Assembly (NCBI GenBank): GCA_914767715.1
Contig: OU612071.1
Span: 25,541,681-25,605,680, forward strand
Reading direction: 5' to 3'
Length of the DNA: 64,000 bases
From: Membranipora membranacea
Taxonomy: Eukaryota; Bryozoa; Gymnolaemata; Cheilostomatida; Membraniporidae
Positions 1 to 11,561 of this stretch are shown here, piece by piece. Positions within the stretch are counted from its first letter, which is position 1. Every line of letters starts with the position of its first letter. A program made the position numbers and the translations under genes. The notes below the pieces were generated by a model. That model saw nothing but the letters and a program-made list of their open reading frames with translations, ran no database searches and was not told the DNA's origin.

Positions 1-6
1 TCAGTA

Positions 7-88
7 GACTTCAGTGGGATTCGAACCCACGACCTTCAACATTTGCATGCTGAAGTGACGGCGCTCTAACCAACTGAGCTACCTCCTA
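7..88 (-). pseudogene. tRNA-like sequence with intact A and B boxes but abnormal body
   Basis: Read on the minus strand it has a perfect pol III A box (TAGCTCAGTTGG), a D arm (complement of 63-79), a B box (GGTTCGAATCC) and a perfect 5-bp T arm (complement of 14-30). The region between the arms is too long and folds into a 9-bp hairpin closed by GCAA instead of a normal 5-bp stem with a 7-nt loop. The two acceptor strands pair over only 4-5 bp. It therefore looks like a tRNA pseudogene or a SINE head and not a working tRNA. An unusual intron-bearing tRNA is the alternative. Confidence 0.5.
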
Positions 89-1887
89 CTCCTCAGTTGG
101 GGTGTAAAGTGTTGATATTCCATAACGCTTAGAAATCATTGTTTGATCATTGATTTAGAAATGACTTGAATAGGCAGAGCAGTGAGAGTATTATTACAGT
201 GAGTGCAGTGAGAGGCATTATTAGTATAGGCAGTGCAATAATCGAATCGAGGCGCCAGGGTAGAAAGGCATAATTAATGTAATGTGATGCTATACAAATC
301 ATTGCCTTGATTTATCCGGTTCACCTGCAAAATCACTTTTTAACATGTCTAAAATTCCAATTTCTATTTAGCCTTAATAATCTCTTGGGATCTCTGGGAT
401 CATTGTTTGATCATTGATTTAGAAATGACACTTGAATAGGCAATGCAGTGAGAGTATTATTACAGTGAGTGCAGTGAGAGGCATTATTAGTATAGGCAAT
501 GCAGTATTATTTACATAGCTTATCACAACTAGAATCTAATACTGGATCATTCATTAATGATATGGCATAAATTATTGTAAGGCAACATTTAGCATTGTTT
601 ATATATTATTCATCTCTGCCAACGAGCAAAATCTGAGTTTTTAGCTTACATTCTAAAATCCCCTGAGCAGCCTGAGTTGAACCCAAAAATCTGAGTAACT
701 CGGGCTAAAACTGAGTGGTTGAGAGCCCTGTCGAAAACAATGGGGAGTAAACTGTTCTCATGCTGAAGCCATACTAATAGATGGTAAATACATTAATATT
801 TGAGTGCTGGTTATGTGCTGTCAGTCCAGAAAAGTTATTTCTGCAACCGCCAATGGCAAGAAAATAGAGTATAAAAGCAGAAGCATCTACAACCAATTTT
901 ATCTGTTGCTGGGAAATGGGGATATCTGGCTCCCTCTGGCATACCTATCAAAGACAGGTGATGTCAGAGGATATTGGCTTACAATAAAGCTGCCCATTGG
1001 CAACCTCTACAGAAGGTTGCTGGCTAAACCTTGCCGGCTGGGAGGATTGATTGATGAATTAAAAAATGTAAATAAGTAAGAGCTCCACTTCATTATCCCT
1101 TACAAAAGTACCACTGACCGCCATGGCCATCAAATTCGTCGCCACAACCTACCAGCTCTGAGACTGCATTGCGTTTACGTTTCAGGGACAGCCAATGAAA
1201 TCTATGCATCTCGGAGATAGCCGGGTAATACCTGTATTTTAGTATCATGGAGCGCATACCATTTTGGAACCGGTTATATTTAGCCAATTCATATAGTTAC
1301 CTTTTATCTCTCTATTATTAATCTGCCCTGTCATTTTATTATCTTTACGTTCAAAAACTGGCAAGAATTTATTCAATGACATATTTTGACCCTCTCCTGG
1401 CTTTCTTGTTCCGATCATGTATTTATGATTTTATATAAAATAAAATATTATAACATTCCGACAAAACTCATCGCAGACCTGTTTGTTGGATGTGAGAATA
1501 TAACCAAGCACTTTTATCACAGGTGATTTCTATTACACTCAAAGTCAGACCATGGTGTATGTATGTACCCAGTCTTATCTGGTTGTTAGCACCAGTCAAC
1601 ACACTATATCAGGTTTGTATATATAGCGTATATAACGCTAATAATAAGTTCAGCTTATCAGACCACCCACTAGGCTGCATGTGACTAAAAGTCACAAGAC
1701 CACACGCAGGTACTCTGGACCTTGATTATCAATACAAAATACAAATGAGCAAAAGTTTCTATCCCAAAATGCACCTCAAGTTTAGTATCATAGACTTGAT
1801 ACCACCCACAGTAAAACGGCTCAGGAAACCCTTCAATGTAGGATCTTTACAGTCAGATCTTCTTGACAAAATCAAACACACAACTAG

Positions 1888-2245
1888 TCAAACAATCAGT
1901 ATATCATCTAAGACCTCATAGATTAGAACAGAGTTGTTCTTGATGTTTTCTTCAGTGATTTTACCAATGTAAGAATTCATCACAAGAACCATTTTATTCA
2001 GGAACTCGAACACCATTGCAGCGTTGACATTCTGTTTGGAGACAGCGGCCAGCCAAACATTCTTTCTCTTTATATGGAAGAAGCCCGTCCAGGCCATGTA
2101 AGTGACCGGCGAGCGAATCGGCTGACGAGAATGGATAATCTTCACTCGGAATGCATCGACTGCATTGCGTCCGATATCATCTCTGTATACTCGAGAGATG
2201 AGGACCTCACCCTTGTGATTATTATATAAATAATCCACCAATCAT
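1888..2245 (-). pseudogene. AP2M1: AP-2 complex subunit mu, N-terminal fragment (copy A)
   Basis: The intact gene encodes the medium (mu2) subunit of the AP-2 clathrin adaptor, which acts at the plasma membrane in endocytosis. This copy retains only the N-terminal longin-type domain, about 118 residues out of the roughly 435 usual for the family. The recognisable core includes [29 protein letters not shown] and [13 protein letters not shown]. The ancestral ATG at 2243-2245 and its MIGGLFI start are still present, but one inserted base in the run that encoded IYN shifts the frame into TAA. The similarity ends abruptly after the DDIL motif and a stop follows. No downstream AP2M1 exons are nearby. 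The same frameshift occurs in copy B, so decay preceded the duplication. It is a dead fragment within a repeat, not the functional gene. Confidence 0.85.
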
Positions 2246-3197
2246 TGTTACAGCTCGATGTTACTGTCAGCTCATAACATCAGTTGTCTTATCTTAATTA
2301 TTCATGAAAGTCAGATGACAAGTGCCCATGTGTGTCTCTTCAATCAAGGTCACGTTCAAGTCAGTCTCTGTCATATATAGGTCATGGTAGCTGATGGCAA
2401 CTCCTCAGTATGTACAGAGAGGACAACTCCAAGATACATGTACAAAGTGCATGTATGACAACATGACAAACCTTTTGATAGGACTACTCCACAGTTGTAA
2501 GCTAATTAAATCACACACAGTGAGAGTGTTTCTGTCCCATTGAAAGTTTCTCAGTGAGTAATTATCTAGTCAGCTAAGAAATAGAGTAGTTCTGCACAAT
2601 CGTAATTAGTTAATTGACTGACATACGCCTCTCAAGAAATCATATCAATAATCAATGAGTGTTCTTTTGCGTTAATAATCACCAGCACTATGTATGTGCA
2701 CCTTATGGTAATTCTAGCTTGTTTGCTTTAACTAACTCACAGTCACATCATCAACATATCGGTTAGTTAGTTAGGCCCACTACTTAGACTTACTACTTAC
2801 CATTTAGTACATAACTATATTCTTCTAGATTTTCTCACCCTGTGTGACTTTCAGGCTTTCATTGCCGGCTTGATTTACTGCATGTATTGACATAATCGTA
2901 GCTTATTCGCTTAAACTATATTACTGGAGCAAAATTAACTTAGGCCTACTACTAGCTAGTTCGTTAGTAGTTCTTCCATTCTCCCTGGTTCTACCAAACT
3001 ACTTCACTTGACAAAAAAAGCTTACTAGTTGTTACTCACTCATGTTGTACAAATTGAGGGATAAAAATGGAGATATAATCTATCTTTAATTGATACTCAC
3101 CCTTTAAAACACGTTATGTTTGATGTCAGTAGTTAAGTTTGATCTTACATAAGCAGAAAAGAGCAACAATTACAGAGAAATATTCACATGCTGCAGA

Positions 3198-3650
3198 CAC
3201 ACTGATCACGTGATATACTATTGCATGTATATCTCTGATCGATAGAGAGTGAATTAATTCACTTAGCTTGAGTGCAGCTGAAATTCAGTATTTAGGAGAC
3301 GTGTGGATGATTACCCAAACTTTTGGATATACACTTATCATTTTCTCATTCTTTGTTAAAACATTCTAATTTATATTTAGAAAATCTGATATCACCTTTT
3401 AACAGTTTTAGAAGAGCATTTAGCACATGTTTTTGACAAAAAAAAGTGACATCAAAACTGTGTATTGCTAGCCTAAGCTCAGAAGAGAGAACTAACAATG
3501 CAGAGCTAGGTAATCCTGTTTCGATCATGTCTATTTGATAAAATTAAAGTTGTCCTCTCTTTCAGCCAAATGTAGGTACTCAATATGTGCGACAGAAGCT
3601 CTATCGATCAGAGATACACATACTAATAGTGTAATCTCGAAATCAGTGTG
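3198..3650. mobile_element. 453-bp MITE with 9-bp target-site duplication (Mutator-like)
   Basis: The termini are inverted repeats of about 50 bp beginning CACACTGAT. The element is flanked by the perfect 9-bp direct repeat TGCTGCAGA (3189-3197 and 3651-3659). The paralogous copy near 43361-43376 has the site once and no insert, which fixes the boundaries to the base. No coding capacity is visible inside. A 9-bp duplication with long inverted ends is the signature of the Mutator superfamily. A related end lies at 21681-21750. Confidence 0.85.
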
Positions 3651-3697
3651 TGCTGCAGACACTCATTTCTTGTTTCTCTATGGGAATCTACGACATT

Positions 3698-3797
3698 TAG
3701 ACCCAACAATCTAGACCCAACCAAATAGACCCACTACAAAATAGACCCAATACAAAATAAACCCACTACAAACTAGACCCAGAACAAACTAGACCCA
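3698..3797 (+). repeat. 16-bp minisatellite, core TAGACCCA
   Basis: Seven TAGACCCA-type cores (one reads TAAACCCA) start at 3698, 3712, 3726, 3742, 3758, 3774 and 3790, giving spacings of 14, 14, 16, 16, 16 and 16. The inverted counterpart is at 11732-11830 with spacings of 16 and 14. The array lies near the inner side of the left arm of the foldback element. Confidence 0.85.
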
Positions 3798-4444
3798 ATT
3801 TATCACGATTGACAAAGGCTGCAAAATCAAGTCTATACTCTCATAAAAGCTCTTTCTTGATTGGCCATGTTTTTTAATCTTTCTTTTCCCACACCACCAG
3901 CTAAGCCCAAAGTTTTCATTGGTTGAATACTTGTTACCAAATAGACCCAACTATTTCATTGGTTCTTAATTAACTATAGTACTGGGTGATAAACTTCATG
4001 CTGTGAGCAACATTATTATCCGGAAAGGCAATTTATCAGTAGAGGGGATTGTCCTCTTTATATGCATGGGTAGGTAATTTCAAATTTAGAAAATGCTTTC
4101 ATACCAATAATCAGGGAGGGAATGATTTTTTCAGTTTTCACAATAAATTCAGACAACTATTTGTTAAACCAAACCTAGATAATTTCAATCAAGGAGTATA
4201 AGAAACAGCCAAAACAAAAACATGTCCACCAAAGTTTATGATGGAACTTCTGTCGTTGACGCAATCTTGCTCAGACACCGATTTGAGCAAGGAGAATTCT
4301 CTCTGCTAGTCAGATCAAAACTTTAAAATCCTTGGTTCAAGTATGTGAAAAAACCTGTTGTTGTCAAAGTTTATCTCAGTCTTTTAACTAACATGTGAGT
4401 GAGTCAACTGTGGAGGACGAGACTACAAAAATCGTCCACCCTGA

Positions 4445-4870
4445 CATCACTACATGGGTTTAAAGCTTCTCACTCATAGAACGCAAACTGTAACCTCTGG
4501 TAGCAATGTATCAACACAGGGCTGCATGCTCTCTATTATTCTGTTTTCCATGTATGTTGAGACAATGAAAACAACACTTTACTCTTTCTCCATACTAAAA
4601 TACACTGATGATACAATCAAATTCGAAAATATATATAAAGGGGAAACATATACAAGCTGAGATTACCAACATCCCCTCCTGGTGTGATGAAAACCACCTA
4701 CTCATTAACCCCAGTAACAAATTCACAAAACACTGACATGAACTCAACCCAGATCCACTCATCATCAAACAAAATTGCATTGAACGAGTCCAGAAGTACA
4801 ATTATCTGGATACTTTTTTCACTTTGAAACTTCAATTTTCTGCCAGTACAAATCTCGTCGCATAGCGATT
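4445..4870 (+). pseudogene. LINE reverse transcriptase fragment
   Basis: An open stretch at 4454-4660 contains the non-LTR reverse transcriptase motifs QGCMLS followed by ILFSMY and, after about 25 residues, KYTDDT at the place of the catalytic (F/Y)xDD box. Downstream the frame shifts but still resembles the thumb region, with WCDENHLLIN and later YNYLD. Only part of the palm is present, and there are stops, so it is dead. A possible 3' end with ATAAAG lies near 5155. The clade cannot be decided by eye; CR1/Jockey/RTE-type elements fit. Confidence 0.7.
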
Positions 4871-5382
4871 ATATAATGAGGCAGCCATATATCAAAGTTT
4901 GGTGTCACCCCTAAGACAATGAAACTTGCCGACAGCGCATTTATTGAGTGCGTCTTCTTTTTCCATCTGGCAATCACCTTTGAACTTTATGAATCCCGAC
5001 TCAAAACAATAGTATATACATACATATATATATATATATATTCTAGCAGTTATCCTGACTGTATATAGTCCAAAGTTATCGATTTTATTGCATGAGTGAT
5101 TCAATTGTATTTAGGCAACAGGTTGTAGCGTGATGATGAAAATGGGGCATCTGAAATAAAGCTAATCCGTCTGTCTATATATTTTACTTTTTGCTTCAAT
5201 TAACGCAAAAGGTTAAATTCCTGCAATTAACTTCTGAGTCAAGACATATTTTATATCAAAATCTCACTGTATTATGTAATATCAACATTGATCTACAGTT
5301 CATTGAACCAACAAATGATGGTTTAGATTTTGCAAAAAAAATTTATTGTTTTAACAGATCACAGGAACAGGTTGAGACACAT

Positions 5383-8111
5383 TTATAAAACACTGTTGGC
5401 ACCATGTCTCCACAGTCTCTGCCAGTTCAGGTCTCTTTGATAGTTATCCCATGCCTGCTTTAGGGCGGCATCGCTAGCTACGTATTTCTTCAGCTGCTTG
5501 TTCACTTTAACATTATTTTCCACCAATGTTTGAACAGTTTTAGTTGTCTCCTACTCGCTCCCCAGCACTTCCAACAACTCCCACAGCACCAGGTTTGGCT
5601 TGCCAGCATTTCTATTCAGTTTATTGTGCCATCCTATAAGCAGTCGCAAATTCCACATAAATTTCTATTATTAAATTTTCATAATGCGTAACAATATTCA
5701 CGTATAAGTTTATCTATTGTGGTCCTCTTCAACATTCATTCTAGGGTAGATAGGGTTAAGAAACGCATTTACCAAAAGATTGCAATTGTGCTAGCATTGC
5801 TGTAATTGGAAATCTTTTTAATAATTAACAAAATGAATTTATAATATATTCATATCAATGATAGCCACGCTTTAATGTGGAGTAAAACAAGGCTGTAAGT
5901 CAGTTAACAATCTTACCTTCTAGGGAGTTGTTGGTTCGAGTTGTGCTCCCGAACACTACCCAGCCTGCCACCCTTTGGAACCATGTGGCTTCCATTTACT
6001 CCAATAGCTGGTCACAGTTGACATCGTTGAGAGCCAGACTGTCTCTCCTTAGTTGAGGAATGGCCTCGTTTGTGACAACATCTTTAGGAAGAACAGCCAG
6101 GCCCATCACTCGCCTGAAAAACCTTGTCACATCATCATTTATGTTGTATTTTACAACTAAATCTGTAGAAAGGCACAACAATAGGTATTTACAAAACAAA
6201 CTTGATTTCATAGGCGGCCCAAAAATGATTTAAATCACTCATAGACCATGTCCCCTGCCCCTTTCTATTTCCATTGTGCCTACACTCAAGATCCTTGACT
6301 GAAGAGGTAGTTCAGGTAGAATCTGGAATTTGGCAATTGATAATGAGATAGTTAGATGATTTATGATGTTATGCTATATAAGTAAGTTATGGTACTAATG
6401 GCTTGTGACAACTAACAAAAATTATGTTAACTCTGGTGAAAGTTATGACTATATTTCCAAAACATAATAACCAGCTCACCATGTATACTTTGGACTTTTC
6501 TCCAGATTGCCTGACGGAAGTGAAACAGGCAGCCTTGTCTGTCACAGGCTGGGAGAACACTCCGTAGTGCTGGCCAAAGTCCTGTCTCAAAGTCGGCTAT
6601 TATTCTGCGTACCTTCTCCACTTTCTTGCTGTCTCTAATGACAGACAGCACTTCATTGAGAACCTGTAATGGTAACAAAATGTTAAATAATTATTCATCA
6701 GCTTCCACACCAAATGATTCAGTCAAACAATAGTGGCAACTTGTCTATATATCGAACTATGATAACTTCAATGTAGACAATGATTTTTATGGAACTCCGA
6801 GAATATTCTTTTTAACTTCATACTTTCTTTTTAGCCGACCAAAGTCACACGGGCGACAAACAAGACCATGCCATTGAAAGAATATAATTCAAATTAAAAA
6901 GAAAAGTAGAAAATTAAAAGAATGATGAAGATACTGTGACAATTTTTTATCAGATAGGTGCCATACTTTGAACTCCTGCGTCACAAAATCCGGTAATTAT
7001 TTTACTATGCCGAAAATTAAGAATTTCGAAAATCGATTTTTATTCAGTTTTGTCACACAAAGTATCAAAGTTTTAAATAGTGCCAATGTGACGATCAAAT
7101 GACAGAGCCTTTTCAGTTACAATCATTGTAATCTGTCTGTGTCGTAATTACCAAATTAAAATAACTTCATTTCATAATCCAAAGGGAGTGGTCTACTCAA
7201 TATCGATGAAAGAACAACACCCAAATTGTAATATGCATACGACTGTGTGCGCTTACTAATTCCAGGGTAGCAAATAAAATGTTAGAATATTGATAGCAAG
7301 GTGTGCTCACCCTTTCATAATCCTGTGTGCTTTTTCCCCGACATCAGTACATATATACCAGGAACTTGGACATTCTGGGCCAAAAAGATGTTGATGGTGA
7401 ACAGTTGGACAGATGGGGGCCTCACAATCTTAAACGTTCCATCCATGCACCTGCAAAGTTATTATTAAAACAAATTAGTTGTAGAGAGACACCTGATTCA
7501 CAACACCAAGATGCTGAAGCAGGAGAATGTAGTGAAAAGGTTTAAATTGTTTTTTTATGAATAGAAATAAAATATGTTAACCAGTATGGCAGCCATGCTA
7601 TAAAACCAACCACTCACCACAACTCAGCTGCAGCAAGCATGCCTATTTGGTCTGAGGTTCCCATGAGAATGTGTCTGTTCGTTCTTCCATTGTCTATGTC
7701 AACCCAAATGTCACTCAGAATGAACTCCGGGTCTCTAGGCATCTGCAAACATAATCATATTGCTTCCTTGCACTTCACATTAATGGTTGAACGTTCAACA
7801 TCTACATTTATTTCAATCTGAATAGATTTTCAATTTGATCTTTGGATTGTGAAGACACGATCCATATCGAGGTTTCCTGCTCGCGATGAATTATAAGAAA
7901 GGCTTCATTGCATACTTACTGTAAACTGGAGGGTTGTTGGGTGTGGAGGCCGAACAGTTTGCCTCTGACGCTGTATTCTCCTCTTCAAGTTGAGCGGATT
8001 TGCTGCCAGCGGTATAGGATGGGTTGGAAAGGCAGTCCTATCTTTGTTGATATTTCCGTAAACCATCCTATCTGGCGTTGCAAAGAGGTTTTCTTTGGCC
8101 TGTGCCTTCAG
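5383..8111 (-). pseudogene. MULE transposase gene, six recognisable exons, inactivated
   Basis: MULE transposases cut and rejoin DNA of Mutator-type elements. Exons on the minus strand, each with GT/AG borders, are 8111-7920 (LKRRIQRQRQ region), 7742-7618, 7450-7311 (CMDGTFKIV), 6663-6480 (ADFETGLWPA then GCLFHFRQAIWRKVQ), 6162-5917 (ending TRTNNSLEG) and 5633-5383 (beginning GWHNKLN, with KKY later). The order and motifs are those of the MULE transposase domain, with DGTFK and DFE carrying catalytic acids. It is broken in three places: a frameshift near the end of exon 3, TAA at 5996-5998, and a TAG in the last exon where related proteins have glutamine. The expected FLYWCH-type or other N-terminal DNA-binding region is not seen upstream. 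It sits inside the 2817-12345 element and probably once mobilised it. Confidence 0.8.
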
Positions 8112-11100
8112 CTGGAAATCAAACATGACACTATCTTTTGTGTTACAGGGAAACTATTTTCTTACACACTAACCCCTCTCCTGATTTTCAACAAAAAAGT
8201 CTTGATGTACCAATATCTTGGTGCGAGATATTGATTTGTGATTTTATTGTTTCAAGACAGATACAGGCTCCGGGGAGTCGTCGGACAGGGGACAAAGTCT
8301 GGGGGGCTCAGACTAGCTCCATAGTAATTTCATCATATGCATCAACATGCATATCAGAATGATGCACTCTATGTTTGATTCCCTGCAACAGTGATTTTGT
8401 ATTGGCCAGCCACCCATCCCAGCTGGTCATGTCTGTTAGGATGAGGTCAATAAACACTAGAGGTCTACTGTTTGTTCATAAAAATAACTGCTATAAACAA
8501 GAAGGGTCAAACCCATGCCAATGCATGTAGAGAGGGATTAGATTTGGCATCCAGATTTTTAGGTGTCAAATTGACACGTTAGGCTACACCAGCATTACCT
8601 GAATTGTACAGTATAGATAAAAATATGAATCAGATCGTGGGTTTATGTGTTGCGAAAAGAAGTGTTCAATGCCATTTGCCTTGATACAATGGCCTGAGCA
8701 TTTAGACTTAGTTTGCTGTAGTTACTTGGCAAATTGACCAGTAGGGAGACATTGCAAATTAACTAGGGCTAGTTGTCTTCCCTTTACAAAGTAGTGGGTA
8801 ACTCTCATTCTGATGACTGGCTTAGTTTTTCTTCCGTCGAAAAGTTCATTGTTTATCTGCTCAAGAAGATGAGGTAATTCTCATGATTGTCAAAATCACA
8901 TAACAGCTGAGTTATCCCACCACAGACCATCACCACTGTAGAGGACATGAGAACCGTATACTTTCCATAATTTAATTGAGCCACTTAAACTACAAACATA
9001 CATAAATATCCACTTTCTATGATACCATCATCAATCTTGATTTGCACTTTCCCTTCCAACATTGGTTGAAGCTCGTTCTCTTATTCTTCTGAAAAACATA
9101 CTTTGACATTCAATAAATCTACGTTTGGCTCAGCTTCGTAAAATCAATCCTTTATGATCGTTTTTGGTTGCTGTTGACTTTTTAAGTGAACTTGGAGAAG
9201 GGCGCAGGCCAACAGATTGGCTGAAAAGTGCTCTGTGGATGTGTTGTAAGCGGAATTTGGTTGGCAGACATAATTGGCTGGTTTTATTATTCACTGTTAT
9301 TTCGTCGCTTTTCTAGTCTTGGTGTTTCTCTGGGCAGAACGAAAAAAATTGCTGATTCATTTTGTTATCAATCGATTATTTATGTGTATTTTTAATAGTT
9401 AAGACCAGATAGCAAGTAAAAAAAAAACAGCCCATCTTAATGACGGTGTCGGATATAAAGATATTTGCATAAGATGGTAACGAGAAACCCTATGATAATG
9501 AGCGCGCTTCGAACTGTTGCAGGTCTATGGTAGTATAATGTTGATATTCTGCTCTCGGATGGAATGTGTTATATTCACAAACGGAAATTTTATAATGCTC
9601 ATATTGGTACATATGGCAACAATCATTACACAAAGTATCTTGACCAACTTACAACCATGTACATGGAGAGTATATTATATTCATATATACAGACAGAGAT
9701 GATTAATACTTTCAGTCTCATTTTATGAAAAGCGTTCAGGAAAAGTATTCTGCAGGTCAAACAGACAGGGCATACAGCTATAGAAAAAGACAGTCCCTCA
9801 GAAGTATGATGTATGAGTCTGAGTATTATTCAAGATGGACCACATAAGTACTAAGCTTGTTTCTCAAATCAATGATCAATGAAAACTCTAATTTGTTAAC
9901 CAGATAGAAAATTCTATGCTTAAGGCACATAGCTCTTTCACATTTGTAGCGCCCCAAAATCTGATGACATGCAGTTGTTTAGCTGAGATTTTAATTGAAA
10001 GTTGCTAGAATTATTCTCTGGTTGATCAATGCTGAGATGAATGACAAAAGAGCAAAATATGTTTGAGCGATGAGCTCATTGTTTTGAGTAAGGATATCGC
10101 TCAAAAGAACCCATCCCTGGTAACTAAATATGTAATGATGTATTTTAGTGCTAGCTGATCCTGTTTATTTGTGTTCCTCACAAAAAGGCTATAGTTCTGA
10201 GACCTATTGTTTATCCTTGGTGTCTAGGGTCACTAGCTCCAGAGAAACCCAGAGCCACTGATCCTTTTAATCATAGCAGAATCTCCCACAAGAAGCTGAG
10301 CACTCATGCTGCAAACAATATAAAGATCATGATTAAACTTGGTCAGATATTCCCACTAGAGCTGGAGGCGAAAAAAATAAACGAAGGGAACAGGCGGTCG
10401 CCTCTCAGTAAGCATTGATGATTATCATGTTTGAGTCTTAGTTTTTAGTCTCCTTTCCGGCTGAGGCAGTGGGCAACTCCACAAAAGGTGTTTTATCTAG
10501 TTTATTCATATAATAGAATGTCCAGCTCTGTTTTAAAATTAGAAAAAATAAGCCAAGTAACTCTCAAAAAGTGCAGCCCAAATATACAGGGAAGGGTCTA
10601 CAAGAAGAACTGCCTTGATTTCTGCCCAGTTTTAAATGTAATGGGGGAGGTTGGAGATGTCCATAACTCGGGCGATGTGGGTTGGTGTGGGTATGAATAG
10701 CGGAGATTGATATAAATCGTGATACAACAATAAATTCCATTTAAATTAAATATACTACGTAAAAGATTACCGAGGGAAAGTTACACATCCACATTTAAAA
10801 ATTAGATTTCCATGGTAATTATCAAGTCTATTAGGCGTCCATTGCTTGCAAACTCGGTATCAGCTTGCCTTGTCTCCTCAAAGGTGTGTTCCGTTTATGT
10901 TTTCCTGTCAGGTGCTTTGCTTCGTGTTCGCTGAATCACCTGGTTAAGAGCTTAGAGAACTGTGGAGCTCACAACTTAATGTTTTCAAAAAAATCCAAAA
11001 AAATCTTGCTGTACATGAATATTTTTCTGTCGAGCAATTTGTTACGTGCCAACCATATTTATGCAAATAGAGTATTAACCAACAATAAAAAATTCATTGG

Positions 11101-11561
11101 CATCTGCAGACGAGTTGTACGTTGAGCATTTAGTAGTCACTATAACACAGCTTGCCTTCCATTTTACATTTAGTCCCGTCAATATAAATATAATTGAAGG
11201 AATTACAAGCCGTACACTCACCAGTACCTAACAGCATGCTCATCAATATCCAATCGACCACCTTTAATAAATATCAATATTATTATGATAATAACATTAT
11301 CCTTAAATGAAATTACTTGTTTTAAAATATGGCCAAAAGAGAAAAAACTGCCACACCAGTCATTCAGCTTAATTTCTATTTTCAATGCCGCATTCATGTT
11401 TCAACTGTCAAACGTATTGCATGATATTTTTTTAAGCAAAGAGTAACAGTTTTAAGTATGTTTTTATTTTTGTAAGTTTTCTACCCATTCATAAACAGGG
11501 GACAACCGCTACAATCTATGTGTGGTCTATAGCTGGAATGCAAAATACAAAAATTAATCTG
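8112..11561. other. Interior of the foldback element, no gene recognised
   Basis: Both strands hold only short open frames without recognisable motifs. The N-terminal exons of the transposase should lie somewhere in 8112-9500 on the minus strand, but I could not identify them. Confidence 0.5.

Larger units (their letters stand above)
204..3677 (+). repeat. Copy A of a 3-kb dispersed duplication
   Basis: The segment is repeated in the same orientation at 40386-43388 with only scattered base changes and small indels. The only large difference is a 453-bp insertion at 3198-3650 in this copy. It carries a broken AP2M1 fragment. An internal direct repeat of about 95 bp, at roughly 139-236 and 400-513, spans its left edge, and copy B starts inside the first of these repeats. 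Two inverted partial copies exist: 44039-44826 matches 1118-1892, and 11562-12345 matches about 2817-3967. The minus-strand stretch 1093-1287 is open in both full copies, but I do not recognise it. Confidence 0.85.

Noticed and set aside
804-1079. 91-residue plus-strand frame in copy A
   Set aside because: The matching stretch of copy B has indels that break the frame, so there is no sign of coding constraint.
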